Shown one piece after another: positions 10,970-22,984 of a stretch of 64,000 bases of DNA (position 1 is its first letter; each line of letters begins with the position of its first letter). The notes below the pieces were generated by a model, which was given only the letters and a program-made list of their open reading frames with translations, made no database searches and was not told the DNA's origin. The position numbers and the translations under genes were made by a program. This DNA is from Eutypa lata. Lineage: Eukaryota > Ascomycota > Sordariomycetes > Xylariales > Diatrypaceae. Location: positions 4,464,001 through 4,528,000 of the forward strand of contig JAKULF010000005.1 in the NCBI GenBank assembly GCA_022661535.1. The letters run 5' to 3'.

Positions 10970-11769
10970 TGTGAGAGTAATACATAATAGCCCTCTTGTA
11001 AGCAAGCCATAGTTAACCTACTTACCTAGTAGGTAGCTATAGCGGGGGAGCCGGCCAGAGATAGAGATGTATAGCGAGGACATTGTAGATAGTGATACCC
11101 CCGGGAATATTTTATATCAATAGATGGCACGTTCAATGATTTTATAGCGACGTTTCTTTTGGGAGTCTTGGGGGGTGAGGGTGGGTTGAGACTGGTGTTT
11201 ATGTCATTGGGATTTGCTGATACTCCCAAAATTTATCGATCGTTTGATCACTTTCACGTTTGTTATTGGCTATTCAAAGAATCTCATAGAACTGTGATCA
11301 TACGTGTGGGATGGCAGGCTAATCCAACAAGACACTAGATAGTTAGGAAGGACTAGCCGTGAAAAGCTCCTCTTAATTCTCTCTTTTGTTTAAGCACAGC
11401 TCCCTAATGAAGATTTTGGCGGTCTTCTCCTATATAGCTCCTATATAGATAGCCACAACCGTATTAACGGTAGCGTTAGTACCGATGTGCTCAGAGAGTG
11501 CTCAGGTTGACAACCTTGAGCCCTTGTATGCCGTTGACAACGATGCCGCCGGCTTCAAGGAGAGTCATCCTACAAGTGCCTATTACAACATTTAGAGCGA
11601 GCAATTGTTTCTTAGCTCATACTTTAGGGAGACGCAAAAGCTGTCCGGTAAAGTTTATGTCATAATGAACAAGTCACTATAGTATCACTCATATCTTGTA
11701 GCTTGTAATAAAGTCATAATAATAAACCAGTAACCATATAGGCATGGTTGGAGTTGAGTACCTTATCTC
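10696..11769. other. intergenic with microsatellites
   Basis: Lies between the convergent irs4 and the F-box-like gene. It contains a TTG repeat (about 10827-10849), a GT run that passes into a GA run (10924-10967), and short TACCTA/TAGGTA motifs near 11020-11035. AT-rich; no supported gene. Confidence 0.55.
10924..10967. repeat. GT then GA dinucleotide microsatellite
   Basis: A run of about six GT units continues directly into about sixteen GA units, followed by a short GT/GA tail. It lies in the 3' flank of irs4. A TTG trinucleotide run is 75 bases upstream. Confidence 0.9.
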
Positions 11770-12849
11770 TTACCGAGCTCCCCAGTACCCAGCCACACAA
11801 GCATAGAGCTCTGCGCGCGGATCTGGCACGTCCGGAACCTGGATTCGCCAACGTTGAAGGGGGAGCGTGTGCAAACCAGACTTCTGCTCCGGCCGCAGCG
11901 CCGCGATCTGCGCCCGCAGGGTCAGCAACCGGTGCCGCCACGTGTCCGAGAGCCCCGTCTTGTCCACCAGCGTCACGAGCTCCATCCCCCGGAGACCAAT
12001 CGTCTGCGGCGCATCCCGCCACATCTGCTGTCTCCATTCGTCCTCGAAATCCGGCGCCACGAGCCGCCGCACGCGATCCCACATGCGGTTCCACCGGCCA
12101 CAGGAGAGGATATGGCGGAGGGCCACCTGGTCTTCGGGGCCCCCGGCTCCGTCGCCTCCTCCTCCACCGGGCGCGTAGGGTCCAACCGGTAGGGTCTGCA
12201 GCCCCGCGTGGCCGTTCCTGCAGTTTTCGTCGGGCACGCAGTACTTGACGTACTCGAGGCGCGTCCAGACGTCGAAGCGGGGCAGGTTCCTCGCGGGCTC
12301 GAGGAAGGCCTTCATGGTCCGCCCGAACAGCTCGCCGTAGACGATGATCTGGAACGCGGCGCGGTCGGCGTCCGTGTGCAGCGTGGCGGCCTCGCTGACG
12401 CCGCCGTTCCAGAACCGCGGCGTCTTGTACCACTGCTTGCCCGCCATCTTGTCGATCCGGTCCGAGAGCGGGTTGAGGATGTCGAACCGCGCCAGGTGCA
12501 GGCGCCGGACGTCTTCCGTCGCCAGGCCCGCCACGCCGAGACACAGATCGTACAGCCCGTAGATCCCGCCCCGGAAGGCCTGGACCAGCGCGGCTGTGCG
12601 CTCCTCGTTGCCGATCGCCCAGTCGCCGACCTGTCGCGCTGTGGCCATCACGAGGAACCACGGGTGCGGCGAGAAGAAGGTGGGTGCTGATGCCGCCGCC
12701 AGGTGCAGGATGTGGCGTGGTGGCGTGGTGGCGAAGGCGGCGCGGAGCGCGCGGCATGATGATGCGGCGTTGGTGAAATCCTCTAGGTTGCGGATGTATC
12801 TTGGGAGCGAACATATCAGTTCAGGGGGGAGATCAAGAAGCTGCGCCAT
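11770..12849 (-). CDS. F-box-like fungal protein
   Basis: A 359-residue single-exon protein on the minus strand. The N-terminus, LLDLPPELICSLPRYIRNL then DFTNAASSCRALRAAF (residues about 4-38), has the LPxEL...I...L...L...F..SCR pattern of the F-box, which docks to Skp1 in SCF ubiquitin ligases. The rest is an uncharacterised fungal region with no repeat-type substrate domain visible, apart from a glycine-rich loop (GGGGGDGAGG, near 226). The gene is markedly GC-rich (clearly over 60%) while both flanks are AT-rich, which supports it being coding. F-box proteins of this kind form large, fast-evolving sets in filamentous fungi. Target unknown. Confidence 0.72.
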   Translation of the reverse strand: MAQLLDLPPELICSLPRYIRNLEDFTNAASSCRALRAAFATTPPRHILHLAAASAPTFFSPHPWFLVMATARQVGDWAIGNEERTAALVQAFRGGIYGLYDLCLGVAGLATEDVRRLHLARFDILNPLSDRIDKMAGKQWYKTPRFWNGGVSEAATLHTDADRAAFQIIVYGELFGRTMKAFLEPARNLPRFDVWTRLEYVKYCVPDENCRNGHAGLQTLPVGPYAPGGGGGDGAGGPEDQVALRHILSCGRWNRMWDRVRRLVAPDFEDEWRQQMWRDAPQTIGLRGMELVTLVDKTGLSDTWRHRLLTLRAQIAALRPEQKSGLHTLPLQRWRIQVPDVPDPRAELYACVAGYWGAR

Positions 12850-13779
12850 GCTGAAGTTGCGCGCAAAGGACCTTGTGTCTGTGTTGTCGCAATGCTATTA
12901 AGGTGCTACGGGTTTGTGTAACGATATAACAGAAGCAGGGAAGTGGCGCTGACCAGTCTTATATAAATGTGAATATAACTGTAGCCTAATCTTAGACCTT
13001 GCCACGTAACTATGGTCCACTGCTTGATATCGTAAAGATCGTCGTTGCTAGAATATGTAGCTTCCAATGCTTTGCTAATCTATATTCACTCTTAAACTTG
13101 ACTCTAGCAACACTCAACTTTAATTTTACCCAATTTACTATGATTAATGTTAGTTATGCATGTTAACCTAGAAATAACCATGGAGTCAGTTATCACCTAG
13201 GGTATTGCGTTCCTTGTGGCATATAATACTCTAGATCACACAAGAAGGAAGGGAGAAAGCCAAAATGTTTCGAAATCTTATATAGTCTTACTTACAAATG
13301 TCACATAAGAACGGTGAGTAGAGTGTTATATGGTGAATATGGCAATCATAAACAAATATAGAATCCTGATAGGGGAGGTGGGTTTGAGAAACGCAAAAAT
13401 TGAAACTAGCCGTTGGAAAAGGAGCTAGATATTCAAAGATTATATATATATATAGTCCTCAGGCTAGGCGATTAGCTAAGTAAGTTTAATGTGTATAGAA
13501 AACAACCAAGGGGAGCCCCCCTGAGTTGAAAATTCCTTCTCCAAAGTGATTCATAGGATGGGAATAATACTGTAACCTTTGTATAGTGTATGCCTACAAG
13601 TTTGTACAAGCATGCTATAATATAAGAATTATTCTCGTAACTGAGGAGGAAAAAATTGAAAATGAAAATTATCATGGATAATTACTGTAACTATATATCA
13701 TACACTAACGTAACGTAAATTTTGATATGTCTAACCCAACCAGCATCATTCTATCTTCGTTCCACCTCACCCAGACAAA
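12850..13779. other. intergenic, AT-rich
   Basis: No supported gene. A TA dinucleotide run lies near 13441-13454. The interval carries the promoter of the F-box-like gene on its left side. Confidence 0.5.
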
Positions 13780-14675
13780 TTAGGACCAGTCTATATTACA
13801 TCGCTTCCAATGTAGTAGATCTGTCAGTGGTATCACTTTAGATGCAGGTGTCCAAGAAACGAAGAAGGTAGTTCCCTTGGCTTTCACCTCTTCCTGGTTG
13901 AACATCACGCCGCATCGCTCAAAGATGACCTTCTCCTCTTCCCTAGCAACGAATAACAAGCCATTCCGGGTTCTCTCGGCGTGGGCTCTGACTTTGTCTA
14001 TGGCTATATGACGCATCTGATTATAGACCCAACCAGGACGGCTGCCCAGCGCAGAAACCGCTATGATACCAGAAAATTAGCCATGCAAAAACTTGGGATG
14101 GGGTTACGGATTTCCACAAGGAACACTGGACTAGACTCACAGAGAAAAGGGGTAGAATCCGCATATGATTTCAGGATACGGGTATAGACAGCATAATGAT
14201 CCCGGATCACTTCCCAGTCCATCGCCCACTCGTCGAGATGCTCGAGGAACTTCTCCCCCGACTCCACCGCCGTCGGCTTCTTCATACGGCGCGGCGGCGG
14301 CGCAGGGAGGTTATCTTGCCAAGCCTCTTGAGCTTCGATGTCCACGCGGCTGTAGGCGTCGACCTTCACCATGCCGATGATCAAGCCTATCTGGACGGTC
14401 TTGATCACCCCGCTCCCGTCTGTCTTGAATATGGTGTTGATGATACTCTCCCTACCCAGGTCTCGACAACGCCTTCTCACGTCTTGGTCGTCCCGCTTCT
14501 CGTCGTCGTAGAAACAGGCACGATTACTCGGGACTTCCCAAGAGGATGATATATAAATTTTGAATAGCTCGCCGAGGTCCTTATTTGTGGCGAAATCGTA
14601 GGTGATATTTGAGAAGTCGTCTGTCGTTTGGAGGGCTTTGTCCATCCTGGAGGGCGAGTTCTTAGATTCCGCCAT
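13780..14675 (-). CDS. GNAT-family N-acetyltransferase-like protein
   Basis: Two exons on the minus strand, 14675-14141 and 14060-13780, give 271 residues. The 80-nt intron starts GTGAGT and ends CATAG, and the join restores FLSVSALGSRPGWVYNQMRH. That segment matches GNAT motif A in position (strand, LG.RP.., then a helix), although the usual Q/RxxGxG/A acetyl-CoA loop is degenerate (WVYNQM). After it come NGLLFVAREEEKVIFERCGV, matching the 'leAs..g..lYe..GF' motif B region of small-molecule acetyltransferases. The N-terminal half has the usual region preceding that core (LGELFKIYISSSWEVPSNRACFY). Relatives are mostly uncharacterised fungal proteins. Substrate unknown, and loss of the glycine-rich loop could mean weak or no acetyl-CoA binding. 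Confidence 0.7.
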
Positions 14676-16979
14676 GATGATGCTGTTAGTTAGATAAGAA
14701 GGCGAGAATAATGCAAATAGACGGATTATTGATGACTTTATATGCTGTTTTTGTGTGTGTATTATTTCCTTTTTGGCTCTTCATTCTCGGAGATAGATAT
14801 CGCCCCTTAGATGAGGTTTAGCTTTCCCTGTAAGAAGTTTATATATGCTATGTCTTAGAGTGTACATTGTTATATGCAGTACTGTTATTCATAGCAAGGA
14901 CTGAGCCAGATACGTCAGATGTTGAATACAAATCACCCTTGATACTACCAGTTACATGATCTCTTAATGGTGGTTCCGACATCTATACAGCACATAGGTG
15001 ATTGTAGGACACGTTCTCTGCTGAGGCGTATATAGTTCATTATCGACAGTTAGTTGGTTACAGATATAGTTTAGCAGAATAAAGAAAAGAAGTAAACGAG
15101 GTAACTGTAGATCAAGTCTCACTGCTGTCCCTTGATGCTGCCTCTCGACATCAAGGTCTTTCATCCGATGGCTTATCTGCGGTCACTGTGGTCTACTATT
15201 ATATTCCTAACAGCCACACCTTCACAGACAGCACAGAAGAGGAACATATCAAGACCCTTATATCACTTACACAGGGCCTATCGTTAATATACCGAGACCT
15301 TCTAGGCTTGCTCAAAGGCATGGAAGAAGATTATATCTGAATGGATTCGATTATAAAGCTAAGTTAGTAAGAGTTCAAGGAGAATAACCGAGTTGGCACT
15401 ATGAAATTCTATTAATAAGCTCTTCAACACTAACCATCATAAACTTTAATCGTCAAAGAGCCCAGCAATACTTGAATTAGAATATCCTCTTTCCTATCCT
15501 AACGGGTTGCGTCATGCACTTGCAAGTAGCATAGACTGTACATATAGTCTATTAACAAATTAGGGGGTCACTGGTTAGTGCTAAAGGATCTAGTCATGCG
15601 CAAAGGTAGGACTAACTAATGTTCAACTTAAGTATGTAGGATGACAACCTTTGAGGCTCAGCGAGGATAGCATCCCTGACTGTTTTCTAAAATTGGCGAT
15701 CGTAAGCAAGATATCTTTCAGGGGTTGGGCGGCAATGGTCGTGTTAGAGAGAAGAACTACTTCATAGAAAGGTGATTGGAATGGAATGAATGACTGTTGA
15801 TAAAAGTGTAATAACCAACGCCACGAACTAAGCCACAACGAACTCCCCACTCTAATTACCAGTCAAGTCCAGTCTACCATCCTTGAAGTGCTACAAGCGA
15901 CAAGGTCACCTTCTTCGGCCCGCTGTCGCAATAGACGCTCAGGCACCTGCATTTATCATTCCCTTTTATTTACCTTTACCAGCAAGTGAAACAGGCACGC
16001 GTCTTAAAATTCGAAACGGAAAGAATCTTCATTCGTCCTAACTGTCCCTACACTAAGACTACCTAAGTTATAACACGACACAAGACAGCTATGTAAGGCT
16101 GAGTTGCCATTGCCAATTCCAATGCTCCTCACGAGAAATACAGATGCCTATTTTCATCCATACGGGTACAACTGTACCAATGCAATGCGAGTTCCTTAGC
16201 GCTACAACGGCCATTTGCTTATTCGTTTGACACGTAATAATTTATTCATCATCCCTCATCATTGATTTGCTAGAATTCTACTTCCACCCTTACAAAGCCC
16301 GCCTAGGCACCTACATTCTATGTTGCTACCTACCATTGAAGGAGCATCCTCTTTCCTTTATTAATTGTTACTATCATCAAGCACTTGATTATATCTATAG
16401 GCAATAACCCACTTGTCACATACAACGAACGTCGAATCAACTTTCTATTTCTATTTTACCATTGTGTTGTTCCAGTCCTGGTTGCCGCCCCTCTTCTTTC
16501 CCTATGAGTATGCTCTAGACCAGAGCTCCATCCAGATCTGCCGAATACCTACCTCACTACGAAGTAGCTACAGCTCGACTTCCTCAATTTCCTTTACGTA
16601 CCAGCATACCTACCCTTCGAGACATTACAGAAAGTCTCACTTACTGCCATACGTTCGCGCCAAACTAACCGGCTTGTTCCTGGAATCTGTCTCATCTGTT
16701 TCCGACACTGTCGCATAATAGAACTGGTTTTCGTCTTTTTTGCGCGTCGTAGGGGCTGCGGTCACAGAAGGGGGGAAACGATTAGTATTATCCGCATGAA
16801 TCTCTCTGACAACCACTTTTCATACCTTAATCCACCAGTGTCCGTCCATTCACCCAGTCACGGGGAATTTACTAGCATCAACTGCCGTGCAGTCTGTATA
16901 ATATAAACTTAATTTTTAATACTCAATACTCAATACGCCGAATCGCCCAATTTCCTCAAACTTGGACAGCTTTTGCGAC
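14676..16979. other. intergenic, AT-rich, promoter of the PH-domain gene on the right
   Basis: Over 2 kb with no supported gene. The open frame at 16413-16718 begins with TTG and its Ser/Tyr/Phe-rich content reflects a pyrimidine-rich leader. The last 300 bases before 16980 are probably promoter and 5' UTR. Confidence 0.5.
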
Positions 16980-18329
16980 ATGACAGAATCCGCCATTCCT
17001 TCTTTGCCCGACGCAACAGGGCCGCCATCATCCGGTAGCGGTACCACTACCAGCATTCCACGTTCCGCAATGGCAGGTCCAGCAAAAGCCTCCGCGAACC
17101 TCATGCGCAGTCAATTAGTCATACCGTCTCCCAGTCCCGTTAACCTAAATGGAAGTTTTGCGTTCGACCGCGTCATCAAGTCTGGTTATGTTCAAAGGCG
17201 CACTCAGAAGACTAAGGTAAGTGGATGTACGTCTTTAGACTTTTACCAATGTGTACATGTGACTAAGACTGGTGCCTGGCTCTTACAGACGTGGAAACCT
17301 GTTTATCTTGTCCTGAGACCGAACACCCTATTCCTCTATAAATCGGACCAAGAAAGCAAGCTCCGATACAAGATCTACTTGTCGGATCTTTCGGCCGTTA
17401 CGCTCCTGAAAGACCCGAAACAAAAGCGCCATAACCTGTTTGGATTGTTCTCTCCAGCCAGAAATTTCCATTTCGAAGCGCCGAGTGCGAAAGATGCGCA
17501 AGAATGGGTCGATTTGATAAGACAAGATGCACGGATTGAAGAAGAGGAAGAAGAGCTATTCTTAGCAAGCCCGATTTTACGCCGACAGTCCTTCTCACCT
17601 GCTGGGGTGCTGAAGAAAGCATCAAAGAGTCCACGATATCCCGCAGTCGATAGCGAAAGATTAGTTTCGAGCTCCCCCGAGCCGATCGAAATACCTGCCC
17701 CAAAACGTAGGGCCGAACGGAGACAGTCGCACAATATGGAATCATCGGGCATGTCCGGAAATGAGCTTGCCTCCCACTCGGATTTTTCGGATACCGATAT
17801 CCAAAGAAACCATGGCCTCTCAATCGAGAGCTTGGCTGTACAGTCGTATACTGCGTCGGGAACGCGGATGGAGGGTGGCTCGAATGGACGTCCAAGTTTA
17901 AGCAATAGGAACGCTAGTCAAGTGAGCGGTATCAACCTTGAACAGGGTCTGGATCGTATTGTTTGGCAGGGCTGGCTCTTATTCCTCAAGAGCAAACGCG
18001 GCGTCCGGCAGTGGAAATCTTACTGGGCTGTCCTTCGACCGAAGAACGTCATATTCTACAAGAACGAGTCAGAATATGCCGCCTCGTTCATCATCGATAT
18101 GTCAACCGTTGTCAATGTCGTCGACATCAACCCTGTGAGCAAAACCAAGGTGCATTGTATGCAGATCATCACAGATGAGAAGAGCTACCGCCTCTGCGCG
18201 CGAGACGAAGAATCTCTTTTGCATTGCTTAGGCGCCTTCAAGAGCCTGCTATCAAAGAGAAAGGAGCTAGAGGCTCGCACTTCCGGCTCCGGAAACCTCT
18301 CATCTTTCGCACCGCAAGCAACGTCGTGA
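16980..18329 (+). CDS. double PH-domain protein
   Basis: Two exons, 16980-17216 and 17289-18329, giving 425 residues. The intron (72 nt, GTAAGT...TTACAG) has no in-frame stop, so the frame stays open if it is retained. Splicing restores GYVQRRTQKTKTWKPVYLVL, the beta1-beta2 turn of a first pleckstrin-homology domain (about 69-155, ending DAQEWVDLIRQDARI). A disordered, acidic and Ser-rich linker follows (EEEEEELFLA, SSPEPIEIPAPKRR). The second PH domain (about 301-403) opens QGWLLFLKSKRGVRQWKSYW and ends SLLHCLGAFKSLLSKR. PH domains bind phosphoinositides or proteins at membranes; the family has homologues across filamentous ascomycetes but no firm function that I know. Start: the ATG at 16980 is the first in frame. 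Confidence 0.87.
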   Translation: MTESAIPSLPDATGPPSSGSGTTTSIPRSAMAGPAKASANLMRSQLVIPSPSPVNLNGSFAFDRVIKSGYVQRRTQKTKVSGCTSLDFYQCVHVTKTGAWLLQTWKPVYLVLRPNTLFLYKSDQESKLRYKIYLSDLSAVTLLKDPKQKRHNLFGLFSPARNFHFEAPSAKDAQEWVDLIRQDARIEEEEEELFLASPILRRQSFSPAGVLKKASKSPRYPAVDSERLVSSSPEPIEIPAPKRRAERRQSHNMESSGMSGNELASHSDFSDTDIQRNHGLSIESLAVQSYTASGTRMEGGSNGRPSLSNRNASQVSGINLEQGLDRIVWQGWLLFLKSKRGVRQWKSYWAVLRPKNVIFYKNESEYAASFIIDMSTVVNVVDINPVSKTKVHCMQIITDEKSYRLCARDEESLLHCLGAFKSLLSKRKELEARTSGSGNLSSFAPQATS

Positions 18330-21300
18330 TACCAGATTATTAATAGCTAAGGACGGAAGTGGTAGTTGGGTTACGGCTTAGGTTCGTCCCCGCAAGGGCG
18401 GAGCCGGCATCCGCATGTCGTACACACTTTTGTACGACATAGTACATAGTTTTACGACCGTTATGATATCCCTACGCGCTGGTGTATATACTTGTTTTGT
18501 TGCATGCCAATTTCAGAACAGTGTGCTTCTGCGCTGCTTATCATGCTTTATTATATATTTGCTCCTGTGCCTATATAATGCACTGCTACATACCTGTGAA
18601 ATTTTCTGGCCGGTCAATCGTATCTCACCCTCGAGACTTCAAGATGAGGTCTCTCGAAAATCTCCGATACGTGGGGGTTAGGTTGCTTGCTGCTGTACAA
18701 CAATCAATCAAGCTGTAGTTAGACCCCGATAGGGCAGGACTGGAACGTCCACTTCGCTGCGCCTTCCTATCTACGTATCCCTTGAGGGCGGGCGCCAGGG
18801 CGCCGGCCTTAAACAACGTCATCTGCAACGCCGCAGACGCGCAGGAATCGTGAGCTTCCTCTCGGCGGCAGCAGCGTATAAAGGGCCCCTCCCAGGTGAA
18901 AACAATAGTTAGTGCTTATTTTGTTGTAATAAAATGTGTGCCGTACGTACATATTCAGGAGGTCAAAATAGCCGCGAGGACCGGAACACGCTAGCGAAAG
19001 TTCCCCTACAATGTAGGTCCCCACAGTGGCGCCGCCAACATACATATGTAGGTAGGCAGGATAGGTCGTTCCCCCTAGTTAGTCCTGAAGTCCCGAGACA
19101 GCTTGGAAGCGCCACCGTTGGCTAGCAGAGCTGCAGAGCTTCGTTGGTTCCGAATGATCTGCGACGTTGGCAGATTTAACTACTAGACTAGCTTGGTAGA
19201 AAGGCTGATGGCTGAGAGGTATTTAAGAGCACGCCATTTATTGTACCTAAGTATGTATGTATGTAGGCAAACTAGGGTATAGGGCATGCTAGGGTATGTG
19301 GACTGGTCTCTGTGGACTACCTACCCCTTAACTTATCTGAGGATCCCGCCTCTTATCTACGGCCATGTCTATACACTCTAATGCTTGAAATAATGTAAGC
19401 CGAAACCGTCAGAATTACTTCTTGGAAACCTTTAGCCAGGGTTTGCATAATGCTTTCGAAACTGTTTATATACTTTAAAATGCCATATAAAAGCAAGCAA
19501 TTATAAGTATCGAGATAGTAATCCCAGAGTCGATCACATATACTACCTATCGGTAGCCATCCCGTACCAGCTAACGTTTCGGCTAACAATTATTCAAGCA
19601 TCGACGTGTATAGCATCTCAGAGCACTTATAGGGGAATGATCAGTTGTCGATCCCGTGCCTGGCAGATACATAGATGCATGGCATTCGGGTGGTTCGCCA
19701 CTAAAAAAATTAATCATGAAGGGTTTCGGTACATATGTATGATTGGAAAAGCGGCCCCTCATAAACTCTTTCATGGAACGAGTAACTACCTAGTTTTAAT
19801 TATTGGTGATCATTTTTTTTGTATCGTTGGCCGTCGTGATCTTTAAAATTGTCCCGATATGGCAACTCGATATACTCTTGGTGTCACTTAACTACCTTAC
19901 GTGATCGTGGCACGGAGATGTTCCCCACCAAAATAATATATGTAGGTCAGCACTTTCTTTTTGGTCAACTTCTTGCGAACTATTAGTTAGAGATACCCTA
20001 ACCTCCTACTGCAGGTCCTTGAGGCGTGAGCTCACGAACTCTTCAATGGTGAGGAAATCTTATCAGTAAATAGACTAAGCGTATATTGTAAAAGCCCCAT
20101 CTTCTGAGCAACTGGCATACTGGAATAGGGCCGTCTTATTTGGAAAGCAGCAATACTAAAACGACGATCTATTGTTCCAACCAAAATAGCATGATAATAT
20201 TCCTTAGGATGGTATTTTAACACCGTAATATGATGTCTTTGCATTCGAATATCTCTTCGTCGCCTATACTCTCTTATTTCGTTCATGCTATTATTACCTT
20301 CCTTTGGTTCAGATATACAGCCAACACCCTCTTCTCATTGCGCCCTTCGACCAAGTCCTTGGCTCGACGTATTAGATTCTTGATTTCGATCTCCAACACT
20401 TGCCACCATCATCAACTACCTACAAGGGTACCATTCGTTCTAGTCGCATGCGAAACCACCCAATCATGCGTTGTAGTCACGTCTTTGCCGTAGCCCGACA
20501 GGGGTTGGGGGGGCCTCCTCGCTACCACCCTAAAACAGGAAGCTCTCTCTATGATGATTAGATCTTTCATTTTTGCTCCCGCTGCAATTACCAACGGTGA
20601 CCTTACCCAACTTGCGTCCGGTGAGGGCTACAGGGCTTGGAAAAGCTGCTGTTATCCGCTCGTTAGCTGGAGCTATCCCATGCCATGCATGCATGTAGTC
20701 ATGTCCCGCGCCCACTTCGTCACTCCCCCCAACTACATACCCAGCTGAGAAGCCGGTGGCCCATCTCGTCTCTCTACGAATCAGAGGTGGTAGTGGGTAT
20801 AGCACTTTCTATGAGTGGGTACCAGTACCTTATCCTAAGATGCCTTCTTCCCATTATAGGAATTATAGAGAATGGGATACCCTCCATTATCTAGAGAAGA
20901 TGCATCCGGCCGATCTCGTGGCAACGTTACCGGGGGTGCATATCGGGCAAGACCACCGTATGTCAGATCGAAATGTGCTGTACTGCGTGCTGTGATGTCA
21001 GTTATAATGCGCGGGATGTCTGTGTCCTGCAGTCCTGCAGTCCTGTAGCCATCGTGTCTCTCAACCGTTGCGCATGATTCCCTCGAAGCCGTCCACCTGA
21101 GGTTGCATGTGCGATTAATATAGCTGGATTCGCTCGCACGCGTTGTTCAGCTTGTCTCGTTGCAAGCCATCTGCTCGTCTCTCAGCCTTCCCGCGGTGGA
21201 CGTGACCTATCGGGTCGTCTTGATACTTATTGCTCGGGCGAAGACTCCAACGGGGCCCTCGCTTTTTCCTCTTCGTCTTCCTTCCCCATTCCTCTCTTTG

Positions 21301-21506
21301 CAGATACTGCCTTACGGTTTTGATCTGATGAGCTCGGTATAATAGCTCCTGGCCACTCGTTCTAAGTGCAGTCAGTCAGTCGTTCGCAAGCAAAGGGCTG
21401 AAGAATCCTCACACTCGCTGTTCCTTCCAGAACCCGATTTACACCTCAATCGTTACCCTTTCACCCACCCACACACACACACCACGAACACATACATAGC
21501 AAAAAG
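18330..21506. other. intergenic, AT-rich, with one LTR-like relic
   Basis: About 3.2 kb between the PH-domain gene and the GH5 gene. Apart from the LTR-like stretch at about 18714-19026 I see no supported gene. TATGTATGTATG-type and TAGGTA motifs occur near 19040-19270. The right-hand 400 bases before 21507 are C/T-rich and are probably the GH5 promoter and leader. Confidence 0.5.
18714..19040 (+). mobile_element. possible solo-LTR or LTR retrotransposon relic
   Basis: The stretch starts TGTAGTTAG and ends ...CCCCACA at 19026, giving the TG...CA ends of a long terminal repeat of about 313 bases. Inside are a TATA-like GTATAAAGGG (about 18876) and, about 50 bases later, AATAAAA (about 18928), the order expected in an LTR. 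Immediately after the end lies GTGGCGCCGCCAAC, which resembles a tRNA primer-binding site (TGGCGCC). I see no reverse transcriptase, no second LTR and no matching target duplication, so this is at most an old fragment. Confidence 0.3.
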
Positions 21507-22984
21507 ATGAAAGGCCTCTCCAGCCTAGCACTAGCCCTCGCGGGCGGCGCCGCCGCCGTGGCGCAGGCGGTCGAGCTCCCCCTCAGCACGTCGAGCCGCT
21601 GGATCCTGGACGCGACGGGGGCGCGCGTGAAGCTGCGGTGCGTGAACTGGGCGGGCCACATGGAGGCCAACATCCCCGAGGGCCTGCACAAGCAGTCGGT
21701 GGAGGCGATCGCGGACACGATCGCGGCGCAGGGCTTCAACTGCGTGCGGCTGACGTACTCGATCGACCACGCGCTCGCCCCGGACGTGCGCGTCGGCGAC
21801 TCGTTCGCCGCCGTCGCCGCGTCCACCGGCATCTCCCAGGAGGACGCCGACGGCCTCTACGCCCGGGTCGCGGAGAAGAACCCCTTCGTCGGCGAAGGCG
21901 AGGGCGGTGCCACTACGAGGGATGTGTATGGAGCGGTCATCAAGGCCCTGTGGGATAGGGACGTTATGACCATCTTGGATAATCACGTTAGTAAGGCTAG
22001 TTGGTGTTGTGAGTATCCCCCTTTTTCTTTCTTTTTTCATTTTACCTTTTTCCTTTTTCTTATCGTGCTTCTGTGACTTGTAATATGTGGTAAAGCTAAC
22101 AGTGGGGGTTTTAGGTAATATCGATGATGGTAATGGATGGTGGGACACGGGGTTCGGGTATAATGACATGAACAGGTAAGAGTCTCCAGTGCTCTCTCCA
22201 AACGGAGATTTTCTTCTCGCTTTTTTAGAATGCCCGGGGCCCCCTTTGACCAAGAAAGCAAGTGACTAATTCTGGAGGATGGCATAGCCGGTTCTTCCAC
22301 ACGCAAGAGTGGCTCGACGGGCTCTCGGCGATGGCGTCGTGGGCGACGACGCAGCCGGGCGTGGTCGGTTTCGGGCTGCGTAACGAGGTGCGCGAGTGGC
22401 TGCTGCAGGGCACCAACGGCCGCGCCGACTGGTACGACTACATGGCGCAGGGGGCGCGGGCGGTGCACTCGGCGCACCCGGACGCCCTGATCCTGATGGG
22501 CGGGACATACTCGTCGACGGACCTGATCCACGTCAAGGTGAAGAACATCGACTGGGCCGACTGGGCCGGCAAGCACGTCTGGGAGTGGCACGCGTACAGC
22601 TTCACGGTCACGTTCCCCAACAGCGGCGCCGACTGCGGCTTCACCCAGAACCAGTACGGGTTCAACAACGGCTTCGTGCTCGAGCAGGACCAGGCGTACA
22701 CGGCGCCGCTGATCCTGTCCGAGTTCGGTTTCGGCATGGCGGGCGGCCCGAACGATGGGCTCGGCGACGGCGACAAGCAGTACTTCGACTGCATCAAGGA
22801 CTACGTCCTCCAGAACGACAGCGAGTGGGCCATCTGGGGCATCATGGGCTCGTACTATGTCCGTGATGGCACCGTCGACTTCGACGAGGGCTATGGCGTC
22901 CTCGATAAGGATTGGGCTGCCCTGCGCAACTCCAAGCTACCTGAGATGCTCGCGCCTATGTTCGAGCAGACCCAGGGCCCATAG
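21507..22984 (+). CDS. secreted GH5 glycoside hydrolase (GH5_11-like)
   Basis: Three exons, 21507-22008, 22115-22175 and 22288-22984, give 419 residues. Introns are GTGAGT...TTTTAG and GTAAGA...GCATAG; the joins restore SWCCNIDDGNGWWD and GYNDMNSRFFHTQEWLDG. A signal peptide is visible (MKGLSSLALALAGGAAAVAQ, cleavage near residue 21). GH-A clan motifs follow: FNCVRLTYSI, TILDNHVSKASWCC, GLRNEVRE with acid/base Glu221, WEWHAYSF with His289 and Tyr291, and LILSEFGFG with nucleophile Glu333. The pattern LRCVNWAGH...EGL.KQ...I is shared with the plant/fungal cellulase-like GH5_11 group. Probably acts outside the cell on a beta-glycan; the exact substrate cannot be read from sequence. Coding GC is very high in exons 1 and 3. 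Confidence 0.9.

Noticed and set aside
11714..12814. 366-codon minus-strand frame overlapping the F-box-like gene
   Set aside because: Overlaps in another frame, Arg/Gly/Pro-rich, with no F-box start; the 359-residue frame carries the recognisable motif.
16413..16718. 101-codon open frame upstream of the PH-domain gene
   Set aside because: Starts with TTG, Ser/Tyr/Phe-rich, and lies in a C/T-rich leader; no family features.
21531..22591. Minus-strand frames opposite the GH5 gene
   Set aside because: Shadows of very GC-rich GH5 exons; Arg/Gly/Val-rich with no motifs.
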